64,000 nucleotides of DNA from Pseudomonas huaxiensis. GTDB lineage: Bacteria > Pseudomonadota > Gammaproteobacteria > Pseudomonadales > Pseudomonadaceae. The stretch lies in NCBI RefSeq assembly GCF_003231275.1, contig NZ_QKVL01000020.1, positions 1-64,000 of the forward strand, given 5' to 3'. Below are positions 36,830-45,501 of the stretch, piece after piece. The notes beneath the pieces are model-generated. The model was not told where the DNA came from, did not search any database, and saw only the letters and a program-made list of their open reading frames with translations. The position numbers were made by a program, and so were the translations under genes. Position 1 is the first letter of the stretch. Each line of letters begins with the position of its first letter.

Positions 36830-38101
36830 ATGAACAGAACCCTCTATACCTCGCTATTCCACCTGGGCCTGCCGCTCGTCGCGCTGCGCCTGTTCCTGCG
36901 CGGGCGCAAGGCGCCGGCGTATCGCCAGCGCATCGCTGAACGCTTCGCCTTCGGCCTGCCGCCTTTGCAGCCGGGTGGCATCTGGGTTCATGCGGTGTCC
37001 GTCGGTGAGAGCATCGCGGCGGCGCCGATGATCCGTGCGCTGTTGGAGCGTTATCCACAGTTGCCGATCACCGTGACCTGCATGACCCCGACCGGTTCGG
37101 AGCGGATCAAGGCGATGTTCGCCGGCGAGCCGCGCATCCAGCACTGCTACCTGCCGTATGACCTGCCGTGGGCGGCAGCGCGTTTCCTCGACCGGGCCAA
37201 GCCGCGGCTGGCGGTGATCATGGAAACCGAGCTGTGGCCCAACCATATCCACCAGTGCGCAAAACGCGGGATTCCGGTGGCGTTGGCCAACGCCCGCCTG
37301 TCCGAGCGCTCGGCCCGTGGCTACGCGCGGTTCGCCGGGTTGACCCGGCCGATGCTGGCGGAAATGAGCCTGTTCGCAGTGCAGACCGAAACGGAGGCCG
37401 AGCGCTTCCGGCAGTTGGGCGCGCGCCCCGAATGCGTGCAGGTGACCGGTTCGATCAAGTTCGACCTGAAGGTCGATGAGCACTTGTTGCCCCGTGCGCG
37501 GGCGCTGCGCGAACAGTGGGGCGCTGGTCAGCGGCCGGTGTGGATCGCCGCCAGCACCCATGACGGCGAAGACGCGCTGATTCTCGACGCCCACCGGCAA
37601 TTGCTGGAAGTCCATGCCGATGCGTTGCTGATCCTGGTGCCGCGGCATCCGGAGCGTTTTGATGCGGTGCATGGGTTGTGCAGCGAGCAATTCGCCACGG
37701 TGCGGCGCTCTTCCGGTGCGTCGGTGGACGGCCAGACCCGCGTGTTGCTCGGCGACACCATGGGCGAGTTGCTGTTTCTGTATGCCCTGGCGGATATCGC
37801 GTTCGTCGGCGGCAGCCTGGTCCCGACTGGCGGGCACAACCCGCTGGAGCCGGCAGCGTTGGCATTGCCGGTGATCATGGGGCCGCACGTGTTCAACTTC
37901 CTTGAGATCAGCGCGATGCTGCGCGAGGCGGGCGCCTTGCAGGACGTGGACGATGCCGAGGGGCTGGCTGCGGCGGTACGGCGCTTGGTGGAGTTGCCGC
38001 AGGATGCGCGGAAGATGGGGGAGGCGGGAGTGGCGGTGATGCGTGCCAATCAGGGGGCGTTGCAGCGTTTGCTGGATGGCTTGGGGGCGTTGATCCGATA
38101 G
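36830..38101 (+). CDS. waaA: Kdo transferase WaaA (KdtA)
   Basis: A 423-residue GT-B enzyme adding Kdo to lipid IVA at the inner-membrane face. Family features: the N-terminal hydrophobic anchor YTSLFHLGLPLVALRLFL, WVHAVSVGESIAA, the METELWPN motif and the C-terminal GGSLVPTGGHNPLEPAAL. The ATG at 36830 (MNRTLYTS) is the family start; no good Shine-Dalgarno is seen. It is 65 bp downstream of the LysR gene and ends the conserved hldE-waaA block. Confidence 0.95.
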   Translation: MNRTLYTSLFHLGLPLVALRLFLRGRKAPAYRQRIAERFAFGLPPLQPGGIWVHAVSVGESIAAAPMIRALLERYPQLPITVTCMTPTGSERIKAMFAGEPRIQHCYLPYDLPWAAARFLDRAKPRLAVIMETELWPNHIHQCAKRGIPVALANARLSERSARGYARFAGLTRPMLAEMSLFAVQTETEAERFRQLGARPECVQVTGSIKFDLKVDEHLLPRARALREQWGAGQRPVWIAASTHDGEDALILDAHRQLLEVHADALLILVPRHPERFDAVHGLCSEQFATVRRSSGASVDGQTRVLLGDTMGELLFLYALADIAFVGGSLVPTGGHNPLEPAALALPVIMGPHVFNFLEISAMLREAGALQDVDDAEGLAAAVRRLVELPQDARKMGEAGVAVMRANQGALQRLLDGLGALIR

Positions 38102-38133
38102 CAACCGCTCGATTGTGTCGCTTGATCTACCGT

Positions 38134-38224
38134 CATCGCCGGCAAGGCCGGCTCCCACAGTGTGTGCTGGCTTGCCAGCGATGACGCCGGCGACTCACCA
38201 CCGCCATCGCTGGCAAGCGGAGCG
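38134..38224. repeat. Cluster of three REP units
   Basis: Between the waaA and motB stops are three REP cores: one at 38134-38160 (GCCGGC variant), an inverted one at 38166-38190, and a partial one at 38205-38224. It marks the left edge of the motB-tolC segment. Confidence 0.85.
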
Positions 38225-38239
38225 CCGCCCGACCACGGC

Positions 38240-39253
38240 TTACTGCTTCTTGCCAGGCTCGTCCATCTTCAACACCCCATCCTCGAAGATGTTCAGCTTG
38301 TCGCGCAGCTCCAGCGGCTGCATCGGCTCGGCCTGCGGCTCACCCGGTGCCGTCGGGTTCTGCTGAGTACCTTGCGGCGCGCCATTTTCCGGCGTCTCCG
38401 GCGCTTGCTGCTCACCTTCGATCGCGCGCTGAGCACGCTTGGTCAGAACCACGATGTCGATGCGGCGGTTGACCGGGTTCAGCGGCTTCTCGCGATCGAA
38501 CAGCGACGACGAGGCGTATCCCACCACCCGCGCAACCTGGGTATCGGGATAACCACCCGCGACCAGCGCACGACGGGCAGCGTTGGCACGGTTGGCCGAA
38601 AGCTCCCAGTTGCCGTACTCACCGCTACCCGCATACGGCTTGGCGTCGGTGTGACCACTGATGCTGATCTTGTTCGGCACCGTCTTGATGGTGTCGGCCA
38701 TGGCCAGCAGGATGTCTTCGAAATAAGGCTTCAACCGCGCACTGCCCAGGTCGAACATCGGCCGGTTCTCGGCATCCACGATCTGGATACGCAGGCCATC
38801 CTGGGTAATTTCGAAGAGGATCTGGTCCTTGAATTTCTGCAGTTCAGGGCTCTGCTCGACCTTGTTCTGCAACTCCTGCAGCACCAGCTCTAGGCGTTCG
38901 CGCTCGACCTGCTCGGCCAGGTTCTCGACCTGATCCTGATTGATGATGCTGCTGTCAGGCGTCGGCTCGGCCTTCTCTTCAGGGTTGATGGTCTTTTCCG
39001 GCGCCAGTTGCGGCGAACCACCCAGGTCGATGATGTAGGGCGTACCGCTTTCAGAGAAGCCGATCGGGTCCTTGAAGTAACCGGCGATGGCGATCTTCTG
39101 TTCCGGCGTGGCCGTGGACAGCAACCAGAGCACGAGGAAGAACGCCATCATCGCCGTCGCGAAGTCGGCGAAGGCGATCTTCCACGCGCCACCGTGGTGG
39201 CCTCCGCCAAAGCGCTTTACGCGCTTGATGATAATCGGCTGATTATTTTCCAT
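38240..39253 (-). CDS. motB: Flagellar stator protein MotB
   Basis: A 337-residue stator subunit. One N-terminal helix carries the proton-binding aspartate (Asp30 in WKIAFADFATAMMAFFLV), and the C-terminal OmpA-like domain (about 140-275, with ISGHTDAKPY and SANRANAARRALVAGG) binds peptidoglycan. The tail is rich in Pro, Gln and Glu. It begins 3 bp after the motA stop, forming the motAB operon. Confidence 0.97.
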   Translation of the reverse strand: MENNQPIIIKRVKRFGGGHHGGAWKIAFADFATAMMAFFLVLWLLSTATPEQKIAIAGYFKDPIGFSESGTPYIIDLGGSPQLAPEKTINPEEKAEPTPDSSIINQDQVENLAEQVERERLELVLQELQNKVEQSPELQKFKDQILFEITQDGLRIQIVDAENRPMFDLGSARLKPYFEDILLAMADTIKTVPNKISISGHTDAKPYAGSGEYGNWELSANRANAARRALVAGGYPDTQVARVVGYASSSLFDREKPLNPVNRRIDIVVLTKRAQRAIEGEQQAPETPENGAPQGTQQNPTAPGEPQAEPMQPLELRDKLNIFEDGVLKMDEPGKKQ

Positions 39254-39256
39254 GGA

Positions 39257-40108
39257 TCAGCGACCGCGGACTGCTTGTTCCAGCTCGGCGAAGCTCGGGC
39301 GGTGCTTCGGATAGAGCACCTTGCGACCGAACTCGACCGCCAGCGAAGGCGGCATGCCGGAAGCCGAAGCAACCAGGGAGGCCTTGATCGCCTCGTAGAC
39401 GTTCAATTCTTCCTTGGCATCGTGGGCCAGCGAGGTGGCCAGCGGGCCGAAGAAGCCGTACGCCGCGAGAATACCGAAGAAGGTACCGACCAGTGCCGCA
39501 CCAACGTGCATACCGATGGCCGCCTGGTCACCCTCACCCAGCGACGCCATGGTCACCACGATACCCAGTACCGCCGCGACGATACCGAAACCGGGCATGC
39601 CGTCAGCAATGCCGGTTACTGCATGGGACGGGTGCTCAAGCTCTTCCTTCATGCTCAGCAACTCCATGTCGAACAGGCCTTCAAGCTCGTGGGGAGCCAT
39701 GTTGCCGGTGGACATGATGCGCAGGTAATCACAGACAAACGCGGTCATGCGTTCGTCTTTCAGCACCGCGGGGTATTTGGCGAAGATCGGGCTTGCGGCG
39801 GCATCTTCGATGTCGCCCTCGATCGCCATCATGCCTTCGCGGCGGCTCTTGTTGAGGATTTCGTAGACCAGACCCAGCACTTCTATATAGAAGGTGTGCG
39901 AGAAGCGGCTGCCGAACATGCTCAGCGACTTCTTGATGACGTGCATGGTCATGTAGCCGGGGTTGGCCTGCAAGAATGCGCCAAAGGCTGCGCCGCCGAT
40001 GATCAGCACCTCGAAAGGCTGGATCAGGGCCGCGATCTTCCCGTGGGAGAGCACATATCCGCCTAGCACGCTCGCGAATACGACGATGATGCCGATAATT
40101 TTAGCCAT
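39257..40108 (-). CDS. motA: Flagellar stator protein MotA
   Basis: A 283-residue protein with four membrane helices. The cytoplasmic loop has the torque residues region KSRREGMMAIEGDIED and the helix 3/4 prolines lie in DGMPGFGIVAAVLG and GFFGPLATSL. Together with MotB it forms the proton-driven stator. A sigma-28-like promoter lies about 65 bp upstream. It is divergent from the HDOD gene. Confidence 0.97.
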   Translation of the reverse strand: MAKIIGIIVVFASVLGGYVLSHGKIAALIQPFEVLIIGGAAFGAFLQANPGYMTMHVIKKSLSMFGSRFSHTFYIEVLGLVYEILNKSRREGMMAIEGDIEDAAASPIFAKYPAVLKDERMTAFVCDYLRIMSTGNMAPHELEGLFDMELLSMKEELEHPSHAVTGIADGMPGFGIVAAVLGIVVTMASLGEGDQAAIGMHVGAALVGTFFGILAAYGFFGPLATSLAHDAKEELNVYEAIKASLVASASGMPPSLAVEFGRKVLYPKHRPSFAELEQAVRGR

Positions 40109-40172
40109 AGATAGAACGCACTTACTGTCGGGGTCAGGGTCGGGGCGGAAGTTAGTAAAACTCTTCTTCTAC

Positions 40173-40199
40173 TTATCGGCAGTTCTGCGCCAGACTATA
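40173..40199 (-). promoter_or_regulatory. Sigma-28 (FliA)-type promoter of motAB
   Basis: On the minus strand TATAGTCT (40199-40192), 11 bases, then a perfect GCCGATAA (40180-40173) match the enterobacterial FliA consensus TAAAGTTT-N11-GCCGATAA at 14 of 16 positions, with exact spacing. It lies about 65 bp before the motA ATG. Confidence 0.7.
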
Positions 40200-40256
40200 G
40201 CCAGTCAAGGCGAAAAGCCAGTTCGGCCACCTTCCAGCAAGCCTAGTGAAACCATC

Positions 40257-41777
40257 GTGCTAACTCAGAATCCGAAGACTGTCGATGCCTGGATCAAACT
40301 ACTGGACGGCGCCAAGTTGCCGGTGCCCTGCCACAGCCACGATCGCGTAAAAGCCGCGATCGCCGACAGTCGCCGCTCGTTGCGCGACATTGCCGAGCTG
40401 ATGCAGGACAGTCCGGCGCTGGTGCTGAGCGTGATGCGCGAAGCCAACCGGCATACCCACGCCAGCATCGCCGAGCCTGCGGAAAACCTTGAGGTCGCGC
40501 TCAACCGGCTCGGCCTGGCCCGCGCCGAAGCGTTGCTGGATCGCCTGGAAACCGCGCCCGTCGAGCAGATTCCACTGGCCCTGCGCCAATTGCAGATGGT
40601 CAGCCAACACGCCAGCCAGCAAGCCAGTGGCCTGTTCGCCAGTCGCCTGGCGCGGCTGTGGCAGGACATCCACTGGGGCAGCCTGCTGTTTCTCTCGCCG
40701 CTGTGGCCGCTGGCCCTGACGCATCCAAAGTTGCTGGAAGAATGGGAACTGCGGGTCGTGCACCGTGGCGAGCCTGCGCCTCGGGTCGAACGCGAGCTGT
40801 TCGGCGTGCGCCTGCTCAGTCTGTGTCAGGCCCTCGCCGAATTCTGGCGGCTGCCGACCTGGGTTACCCAGGGCTATCACTTGCTGCAGGAAGAACGCCG
40901 GCTGCTGGTCAAGGTCATGCACATCGCCCGCGATCACAAGAGCCCGCTGCGCCAGCAACAACGCCTGGACGCCGACCCTTCGTTGCGCCGCTGGCTGAAC
41001 CAGCCGGCCAACACGGTGTTGCTGGCCAACGGCCTGGCGCTGTCGTCCCAACATGCGTGGAGCAGCCCGCACTGTCTGCGCTGGCAGCAACTGATCAGCC
41101 TGTACTTGCAGGTGCCACTGGACGACGTGCAACAACAGGCACACCAACAGGCCGCGAAGAGCGCGCGCGATCACGCCATTGAAGGCGTGTTCCACCCGGC
41201 GCAGATGCTGATCTGGCCGTGGGATGCGCACTACATTCCCCGCGGCATGCTGCCGGCGGAGGCTCCCGATACCAAGGCCCTTGGGAATTGGCGCAAGTTC
41301 TGCGCCGACCTGCTCGCCGAACCCAGCCCATTCTCCAACGCGATCCACCTGACCCGCTATGCCTGCGATGCCTTGCAGGCCTGCGGCATGACGCGGGTTC
41401 TGTTGCTGATGAGCGACAAGACCCAAAGCTACCTGCGGGTGCACCAACTGGCCGGGCTGCCCACGCATGCCGCCAGCCTGACCGTGCAGGTAGCCCACAG
41501 CAAGCTGCTGCAACGCCTGCTCAGCCAGTCTGCGCAACTGCGCCTGACGCCCGAGAACCACGCGCAATTCGCCGCCCTGCTGCCCGCGCCCCTGCGCGCC
41601 CTGTTCCGCGGCGAGCATCTGCTGCTGCGTTCGCTGTCGAACAACGGTCGGGTGGTGATGGTGCTGATGGCCGACCAGGGCGGTGGTCCCTTCTCGGAAA
41701 TCAGCGTGCAGGCGTTCGGCAAGACCGCCCAATGCATCGAGCGCGCCCTGACCACCTTCAGCAACCGCAGCGCCTGA
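40257..41777 (+). CDS. HDOD domain protein with C-terminal GAF-like domain
   Basis: A 506-residue cytoplasmic protein. The N-terminal part (about residues 10-240) is an HDOD domain (KLPVPCHSHDRVKAAIADSR, then ALNRLGLARAEALL), a non-catalytic relative of HD phosphohydrolases found in signalling proteins. The last ~130 residues (VLLLMSDKTQSYLRVHQLAG to the end) look like a GAF domain. By position it matches PA4955. It is divergent from motAB, which hints at a motility or c-di-GMP link but does not prove one. Start is a GTG at 40257 without a strong ribosome-binding site. Confidence 0.78.
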   Translation: MLTQNPKTVDAWIKLLDGAKLPVPCHSHDRVKAAIADSRRSLRDIAELMQDSPALVLSVMREANRHTHASIAEPAENLEVALNRLGLARAEALLDRLETAPVEQIPLALRQLQMVSQHASQQASGLFASRLARLWQDIHWGSLLFLSPLWPLALTHPKLLEEWELRVVHRGEPAPRVERELFGVRLLSLCQALAEFWRLPTWVTQGYHLLQEERRLLVKVMHIARDHKSPLRQQQRLDADPSLRRWLNQPANTVLLANGLALSSQHAWSSPHCLRWQQLISLYLQVPLDDVQQQAHQQAAKSARDHAIEGVFHPAQMLIWPWDAHYIPRGMLPAEAPDTKALGNWRKFCADLLAEPSPFSNAIHLTRYACDALQACGMTRVLLLMSDKTQSYLRVHQLAGLPTHAASLTVQVAHSKLLQRLLSQSAQLRLTPENHAQFAALLPAPLRALFRGEHLLLRSLSNNGRVVMVLMADQGGGPFSEISVQAFGKTAQCIERALTTFSNRSA

Positions 41778-41824
41778 CCCATGCGCTACAATCGCCTCCC
41801 TCTGTTCCGAACTGGAGACTCTGG

Positions 41825-42634
41825 ATGACTGATTTTTCCGGCTTGCCACTGGTGATCGAACCGGCTGACCTGCAGGCCCGCCTCGACTCGCCAGCGTTGA
41901 TCCTGGTCGATCTGACCAGTGTCAACCGCTACGGCAGCGGCCATGTTCCAGGGGCTCGTTTCGTCGATCCCAAGCGCACGCAACTGGGCCAGCCACCGGC
42001 ACCGGGTCTGGCGCCGGCGAAAGCCGAGCTGGAAAAACTCTTCGGCGAGCTGGGCCATCGCGCCGATGCTACCTACGTTGTCTACGACGACGAAGGCGGC
42101 GGCTGGGCCGGTCGCTTCATCTGGTTGCTCGATGTGATTGGCCACAAGCACTACCACTACCTCAACGGTGGGGTGCAGGCCTGGCCGGCCAATCACCTGA
42201 GCACCGAGGTTCCGGCCAGCGCCGGTGGCCCGGTCAGCCTGGTGCTGCACGAAGAGCCCACCGCGACCCGCGAATACCTGCAAAGCCGGCTCGGCGCCGC
42301 CGACCTGGCGATCTGGGATGCGCGTAGCCCTGCCGAGTACCGCGGCGAGAAAGTCCTGGCCGCCAAGGGCGGGCACATTCCCGGCGCCGTGAACTTCGAG
42401 TGGACTGCCGGGATGGACCTGAACGATGCCCTGCGCATCCGCAAGGACATGCCGCAGATCCTCGAGCAGCTCGGTATCAGCAAGGACAAGGAAGTGGTCA
42501 CCCACTGCCAGACTCACCACCGCTCGGGCTTCACCTACCTGGTGGCCAAGCACCTGGGCTACCCACGGGTCAAGGCGTACGCCGGATCCTGGGGCGAATG
42601 GGGCAACCATCCGGACACGCCCGTCGAAGTTTAA
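41825..42634 (+). CDS. rhdA: Thiosulfate sulfurtransferase (rhodanese) RhdA
   Basis: A 269-residue tandem-rhodanese protein. The catalytic Cys228 lies in CQTHHRSG, the unusual loop of Azotobacter vinelandii RhdA rather than the common CRKGVT-type loop. The N-terminal rhodanese domain is inactive (no Cys). It transfers sulfane sulfur to cyanide or other thiophiles. GGAG eight bases before the ATG at 41825 supports the start. It lies 47 bp after the HDOD gene and 9 bp before psd. Confidence 0.94.
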   Translation: MTDFSGLPLVIEPADLQARLDSPALILVDLTSVNRYGSGHVPGARFVDPKRTQLGQPPAPGLAPAKAELEKLFGELGHRADATYVVYDDEGGGWAGRFIWLLDVIGHKHYHYLNGGVQAWPANHLSTEVPASAGGPVSLVLHEEPTATREYLQSRLGAADLAIWDARSPAEYRGEKVLAAKGGHIPGAVNFEWTAGMDLNDALRIRKDMPQILEQLGISKDKEVVTHCQTHHRSGFTYLVAKHLGYPRVKAYAGSWGEWGNHPDTPVEV

Positions 42635-42643
42635 GGAAACTCA

Positions 42644-43522
42644 ATGAAATCCCGTTTGTTCATCATCAGCCAGTACCTGCTGCCGCATCACCTGCTCTCG
42701 CGTCTGGCCGGCTGCGTTGCCGAATGCCGTGTGCGCTGGTTCAAGAATGCCTTCACCGCGTGGTTCGCCAAGCGTTATCAGGTCGACATGTCCCAGGCCC
42801 TGGTCGAAGACCTGACCGCCTACCAGCACTTCAACGACTTCTTCACCCGCGCCCTCAAGCCGGGCGCCCGCCCGCTGGACGAAACCCCGGGTGCGATCCT
42901 CTGCCCCGCCGACGGTGCAGTCAGCCAGCTCGGCCCGATCGAGCACGGTCGTATCTTCCAGGCCAAGGGCCACAGCTTCAGTGCGCTGGAACTGCTCGGT
43001 GGCGACCCGGCCAATGCCGCGCCGTTCATGGGCGGCGAGTTCGCCACGATCTATCTGTCGCCGAAGGACTACCACCGCGTGCACATGCCGCTGGCCGGCA
43101 CTCTGCGCGAAATGATCTATGTTCCCGGCCGGCTGTTCTCGGTGAACCAGACCACCGCCGAAAACGTTCCTGAGCTGTTCGCGCGCAACGAGCGCGTGGT
43201 CTGCCTGTTCGATACCGAGCGCGGACCAATGGCCGTGGTGTTGGTGGGTGCAATGATCGTCGCCTCGATCGAGACGGTATGGGCCGGTCTGGTCACACCG
43301 CCGAAGCGTGAACTGAAGACCGTCCGTTATGACGAAGCCTCCCGCGCGCCGATCCACCTGGAAAAAGGTGCCGAGCTGGGACGTTTCAAGCTGGGTTCGA
43401 CCGCTGTCGTGCTGTTCGGGCCGGATCAGGTGAAGTGGGCAGAAAGTCTTGGTGCCGGCTCGCCGGTCACCATGGGTCAGGGCCTGGCCCTGCCGGCTTC
43501 GCAGGCCGCCACCGACGCCTGA
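42644..43522 (+). CDS. psd: Phosphatidylserine decarboxylase
   Basis: A 292-residue proenzyme that self-cleaves at LGST (Gly251-Ser252) to form the pyruvoyl cofactor; KLGSTAVV near the C-terminus is clearly visible. It converts phosphatidylserine to phosphatidylethanolamine on the inner membrane. AAGGAA precedes the ATG at 42644. It follows rhdA by 9 bp, as in P. aeruginosa (PA4956-PA4957). A strong hairpin ends the operon. Confidence 0.96.
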   Translation: MKSRLFIISQYLLPHHLLSRLAGCVAECRVRWFKNAFTAWFAKRYQVDMSQALVEDLTAYQHFNDFFTRALKPGARPLDETPGAILCPADGAVSQLGPIEHGRIFQAKGHSFSALELLGGDPANAAPFMGGEFATIYLSPKDYHRVHMPLAGTLREMIYVPGRLFSVNQTTAENVPELFARNERVVCLFDTERGPMAVVLVGAMIVASIETVWAGLVTPPKRELKTVRYDEASRAPIHLEKGAELGRFKLGSTAVVLFGPDQVKWAESLGAGSPVTMGQGLALPASQAATDA

Positions 43523-43555
43523 TCGGGAAAGCCGCGACACGCTTGAAAAAGCAAA

Positions 43556-43578
43556 CCGCCCCCGGTTCCGGGGGGCGG
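43556..43578. terminator. Bidirectional terminator between psd and the lectin gene
   Basis: CCGCCCCCGG and CCGGGGGGCGG form a GC stem with a TT loop between convergent stops. GAAAAAGCAAA precedes it, giving a U-rich 3' end for the minus-strand lectin mRNA. Confidence 0.75.
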
Positions 43579-43595
43579 CTCTTCAACCTGAAGCC

Positions 43596-44000
43596 TTACT
43601 CCAGATGACTACGGAAGCCGATCGGCCCTTCGTTGTCATAGGTATTGGTGCCGTCGAGGCTCTTGCCGCCATCGTTCGATTTGACGTTCAGAGCGATGAC
43701 GCTCTGGTTGTCACGGCCGCCGATCACCCATTCGCCGCCCGGATGCCAAGGTGCGTCGTTGCCGCCCCACTGGTTCTGGACTTCATAACGGTTCTGCGCG
43801 ACGCGCTTGGCCTGGAACCCAATCGGGCCCTCGCCGGTGTAAGTGATGCTGCCCTTGAAGGTCACGCCACCATCACCAGAGCGGATGTCGACATTGACAA
43901 CCTTCTGGTTGTCCCGCGCACCGAGCTGCCAGGTTCCACCCGGATGCCACGGTGCACTGCTACCACCCCATTGGTTTTGAACTGCATACTTGTTCGCCAT
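43596..44000 (-). CDS. OAA-family high-mannose lectin, two tandem repeats
   Basis: A 134-residue protein made of two repeats of about 66 residues: NKYAVQNQWGGSSAPWHPGG and NRYEVQNQWGGNDAPWHPGG open the two halves, each ending GEGPIGF or NEGPIGF. This is the Oscillatoria agardhii agglutinin fold, known from the P. fluorescens lectin PFA/PFL, which binds branched high-mannose glycans. There is no signal peptide, as for its relatives. The ATG at 44000 follows AAGGAG, which sits in the loop of a perfect hairpin. It lies between psd and serB, where I recall no lectin in P. aeruginosa, so it is probably accessory. Confidence 0.93.
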   Translation of the reverse strand: MANKYAVQNQWGGSSAPWHPGGTWQLGARDNQKVVNVDIRSGDGGVTFKGSITYTGEGPIGFQAKRVAQNRYEVQNQWGGNDAPWHPGGEWVIGGRDNQSVIALNVKSNDGGKSLDGTNTYDNEGPIGFRSHLE

Positions 44001-44001
44001 G

Positions 44002-44021
44002 AACTTCATCTCCTTGAAGTT
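44002..44021 (-). promoter_or_regulatory. Shine-Dalgarno hairpin of the lectin mRNA (Rsm/CsrA-like)
   Basis: On the mRNA strand AACTTCA and TGAAGTT form a perfect 7 bp stem with the hexaloop AGGAGA, which is the Shine-Dalgarno. The stem ends one base before the ATG at 44000. GGA in a hexaloop over the ribosome-binding site is the classic layout of RsmA/RsmE (CsrA) sites; the UCAAGGAGAU sequence is near, but not identical to, the consensus. Confidence 0.6.
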
Positions 44022-44053
44022 GCTGGTGGGGGCCGACAAGTCATCTTGCCGGC

Positions 44054-44103
44054 CATACGACCCTCGGGATTGGGACCGTATGCAAGCAAGCCTAGACAGG
44101 CTT
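44054..44103 (-). promoter_or_regulatory. Two hairpins between serB and the lectin gene
   Basis: An imperfect stem at 44054-44082 (CATACG and CGTATG outer arms, CCC/GGG inner) and a perfect short stem at 44088-44103 (AAGCCT/AGGCTT, 4-nt loop). The second may be the serB terminator; the first may be an operator or 5' leader structure of the lectin gene. Confidence 0.35.
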
Positions 44104-44152
44104 CAAAGATCGTCAGGGAGCAAAGGACGAATGGTTAGAACCGTTCGATCTA

Positions 44153-45367
44153 TCATGCATTTCCTTCGCGATCACGCATTCCCAGTAGATACAGCACGCC
44201 GTCGAGGCCCAAGGTGGAGATGGCCTGCTTGGCCGACTGACGCACCAGCGGCTTGGCGCGGAACGCCACGCCGAGGCCGGCAATGCCCAGCATTGGCAGG
44301 TCGTTGGCGCCGTCGCCAACGGCGATGGTCTGCTCCATCTGCAAACCTTCCTTGCGCGCCAGCTCGCCGAGCAGGTCGGCCTTGCGCTGCGCGTCGACAA
44401 TCGGCTCGACGGCCACGCCGGTAACCTTGCCGTCGACCACTTCCAGTTCGTTGGCGAACACGTAGTCGATGCCCAGCTTGGCCTGCAGTTGCTTGGCGAA
44501 GTAGGTGAAGCCGCCGGAGAGGATGGCGGTCTTGTAGCCCAGGCGCTTGAGTTCGGCGAACAGGGTTTCAGCGCCTTCGGTCAGGCGCAGCGAAGCGCCG
44601 ATTTCGTCCAGCACGCTGACATCCAGGCCCTTGAGCAGCGCCAGGCGCTCCTTGAAGCTGGCACGGAAGTCCAGCTCGCCGCGCATGGCGCGTTCGGTGA
44701 TTTCCGAAACCTGTTCGCCAACGCCGGCAGCCTTGGCCAGTTCATCGATCACTTCGGCTTCGATCAGCGTCGAGTCCATGTCGAATACCGCCAGGCGGCG
44801 ATTGCGACGGAACAGAGAATCCTGCTGGAAGGCGATGTCGACGTTCAGTTCCTGAGCGACGCTGAGGAACTCGGCACGCAGGGCCTGTGGATCAGCCGGC
44901 TCGCCGCGCACGGAGAACTCGATGCAGCCCTTGCCCTGATCCACCGGAGTATCCAGCGCCACACGCCCGGACAAACGATCGATGTGATCGATGTTCAGGC
45001 CATATTTGGCGGTAATGGAGCTGACGCGCTGCAGTTGCTCGGCGGTAACCTTGCGGGTCAGCAGGGTGACGATATGGCGCGGTTTGCCCTGGCCGTCGAC
45101 CCAGTTGCGGTAGTCGGCTTCCGAAACCGGGGTGAAACGCACTTGCTGGTTCAGTTCGTAGCCGGTGAACAGCAGGTCCTTGAGCACCGAAGAACCCTGC
45201 TCGGTGTCGGGAATTTCAACGAGGATGCCGAAGGACAGCGTGTCATGGATCACCGCCTGGCCAATATCGAGAATGTTCACACCGCCGCGCGCCAGGACGC
45301 CGGTAATGGCCGCGGTCAGACCCGGACGGTCCTCACCGGTGATGTTGATCAAGACGATTTCGCGCAA
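44153..45367 (-). CDS. serB: Phosphoserine phosphatase SerB
   Basis: A 404-residue enzyme with tandem N-terminal ACT-like domains (about residues 1-180) and a HAD phosphatase domain. Nucleophile Asp196 and Asp198 are in VFDMDSTLIE; motif II is ILSGGF and motif IV is VGDGANDLPML. It makes L-serine from phosphoserine. The double ACT layout is usual for pseudomonads. The start at 45367 lies 134 bp from the divergent YtjB-like gene. Confidence 0.96.
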   Translation of the reverse strand: MREIVLINITGEDRPGLTAAITGVLARGGVNILDIGQAVIHDTLSFGILVEIPDTEQGSSVLKDLLFTGYELNQQVRFTPVSEADYRNWVDGQGKPRHIVTLLTRKVTAEQLQRVSSITAKYGLNIDHIDRLSGRVALDTPVDQGKGCIEFSVRGEPADPQALRAEFLSVAQELNVDIAFQQDSLFRRNRRLAVFDMDSTLIEAEVIDELAKAAGVGEQVSEITERAMRGELDFRASFKERLALLKGLDVSVLDEIGASLRLTEGAETLFAELKRLGYKTAILSGGFTYFAKQLQAKLGIDYVFANELEVVDGKVTGVAVEPIVDAQRKADLLGELARKEGLQMEQTIAVGDGANDLPMLGIAGLGVAFRAKPLVRQSAKQAISTLGLDGVLYLLGMRDREGNA

Positions 45368-45501
45368 GACGGGCTCCGAGTCGTGGAAAAAGTGCGCATT
45401 CTACCGCGTTTTGCAGACCATCGGGCGCAGCGATACTTTGCCGGGTCAAGGGCGGTCGCTATACTGCGCAGCAATTTCTCCGTCATAAAGAGCCGCGCTC
45501 A

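Noticed and set aside
43596..44000. Lectin as a phage tail or bacteriocin component
   Set aside because: No phage or bacteriocin genes nearby, and the two repeats match the OAA lectin pattern rather than the MMBL bacteriocin lectins.
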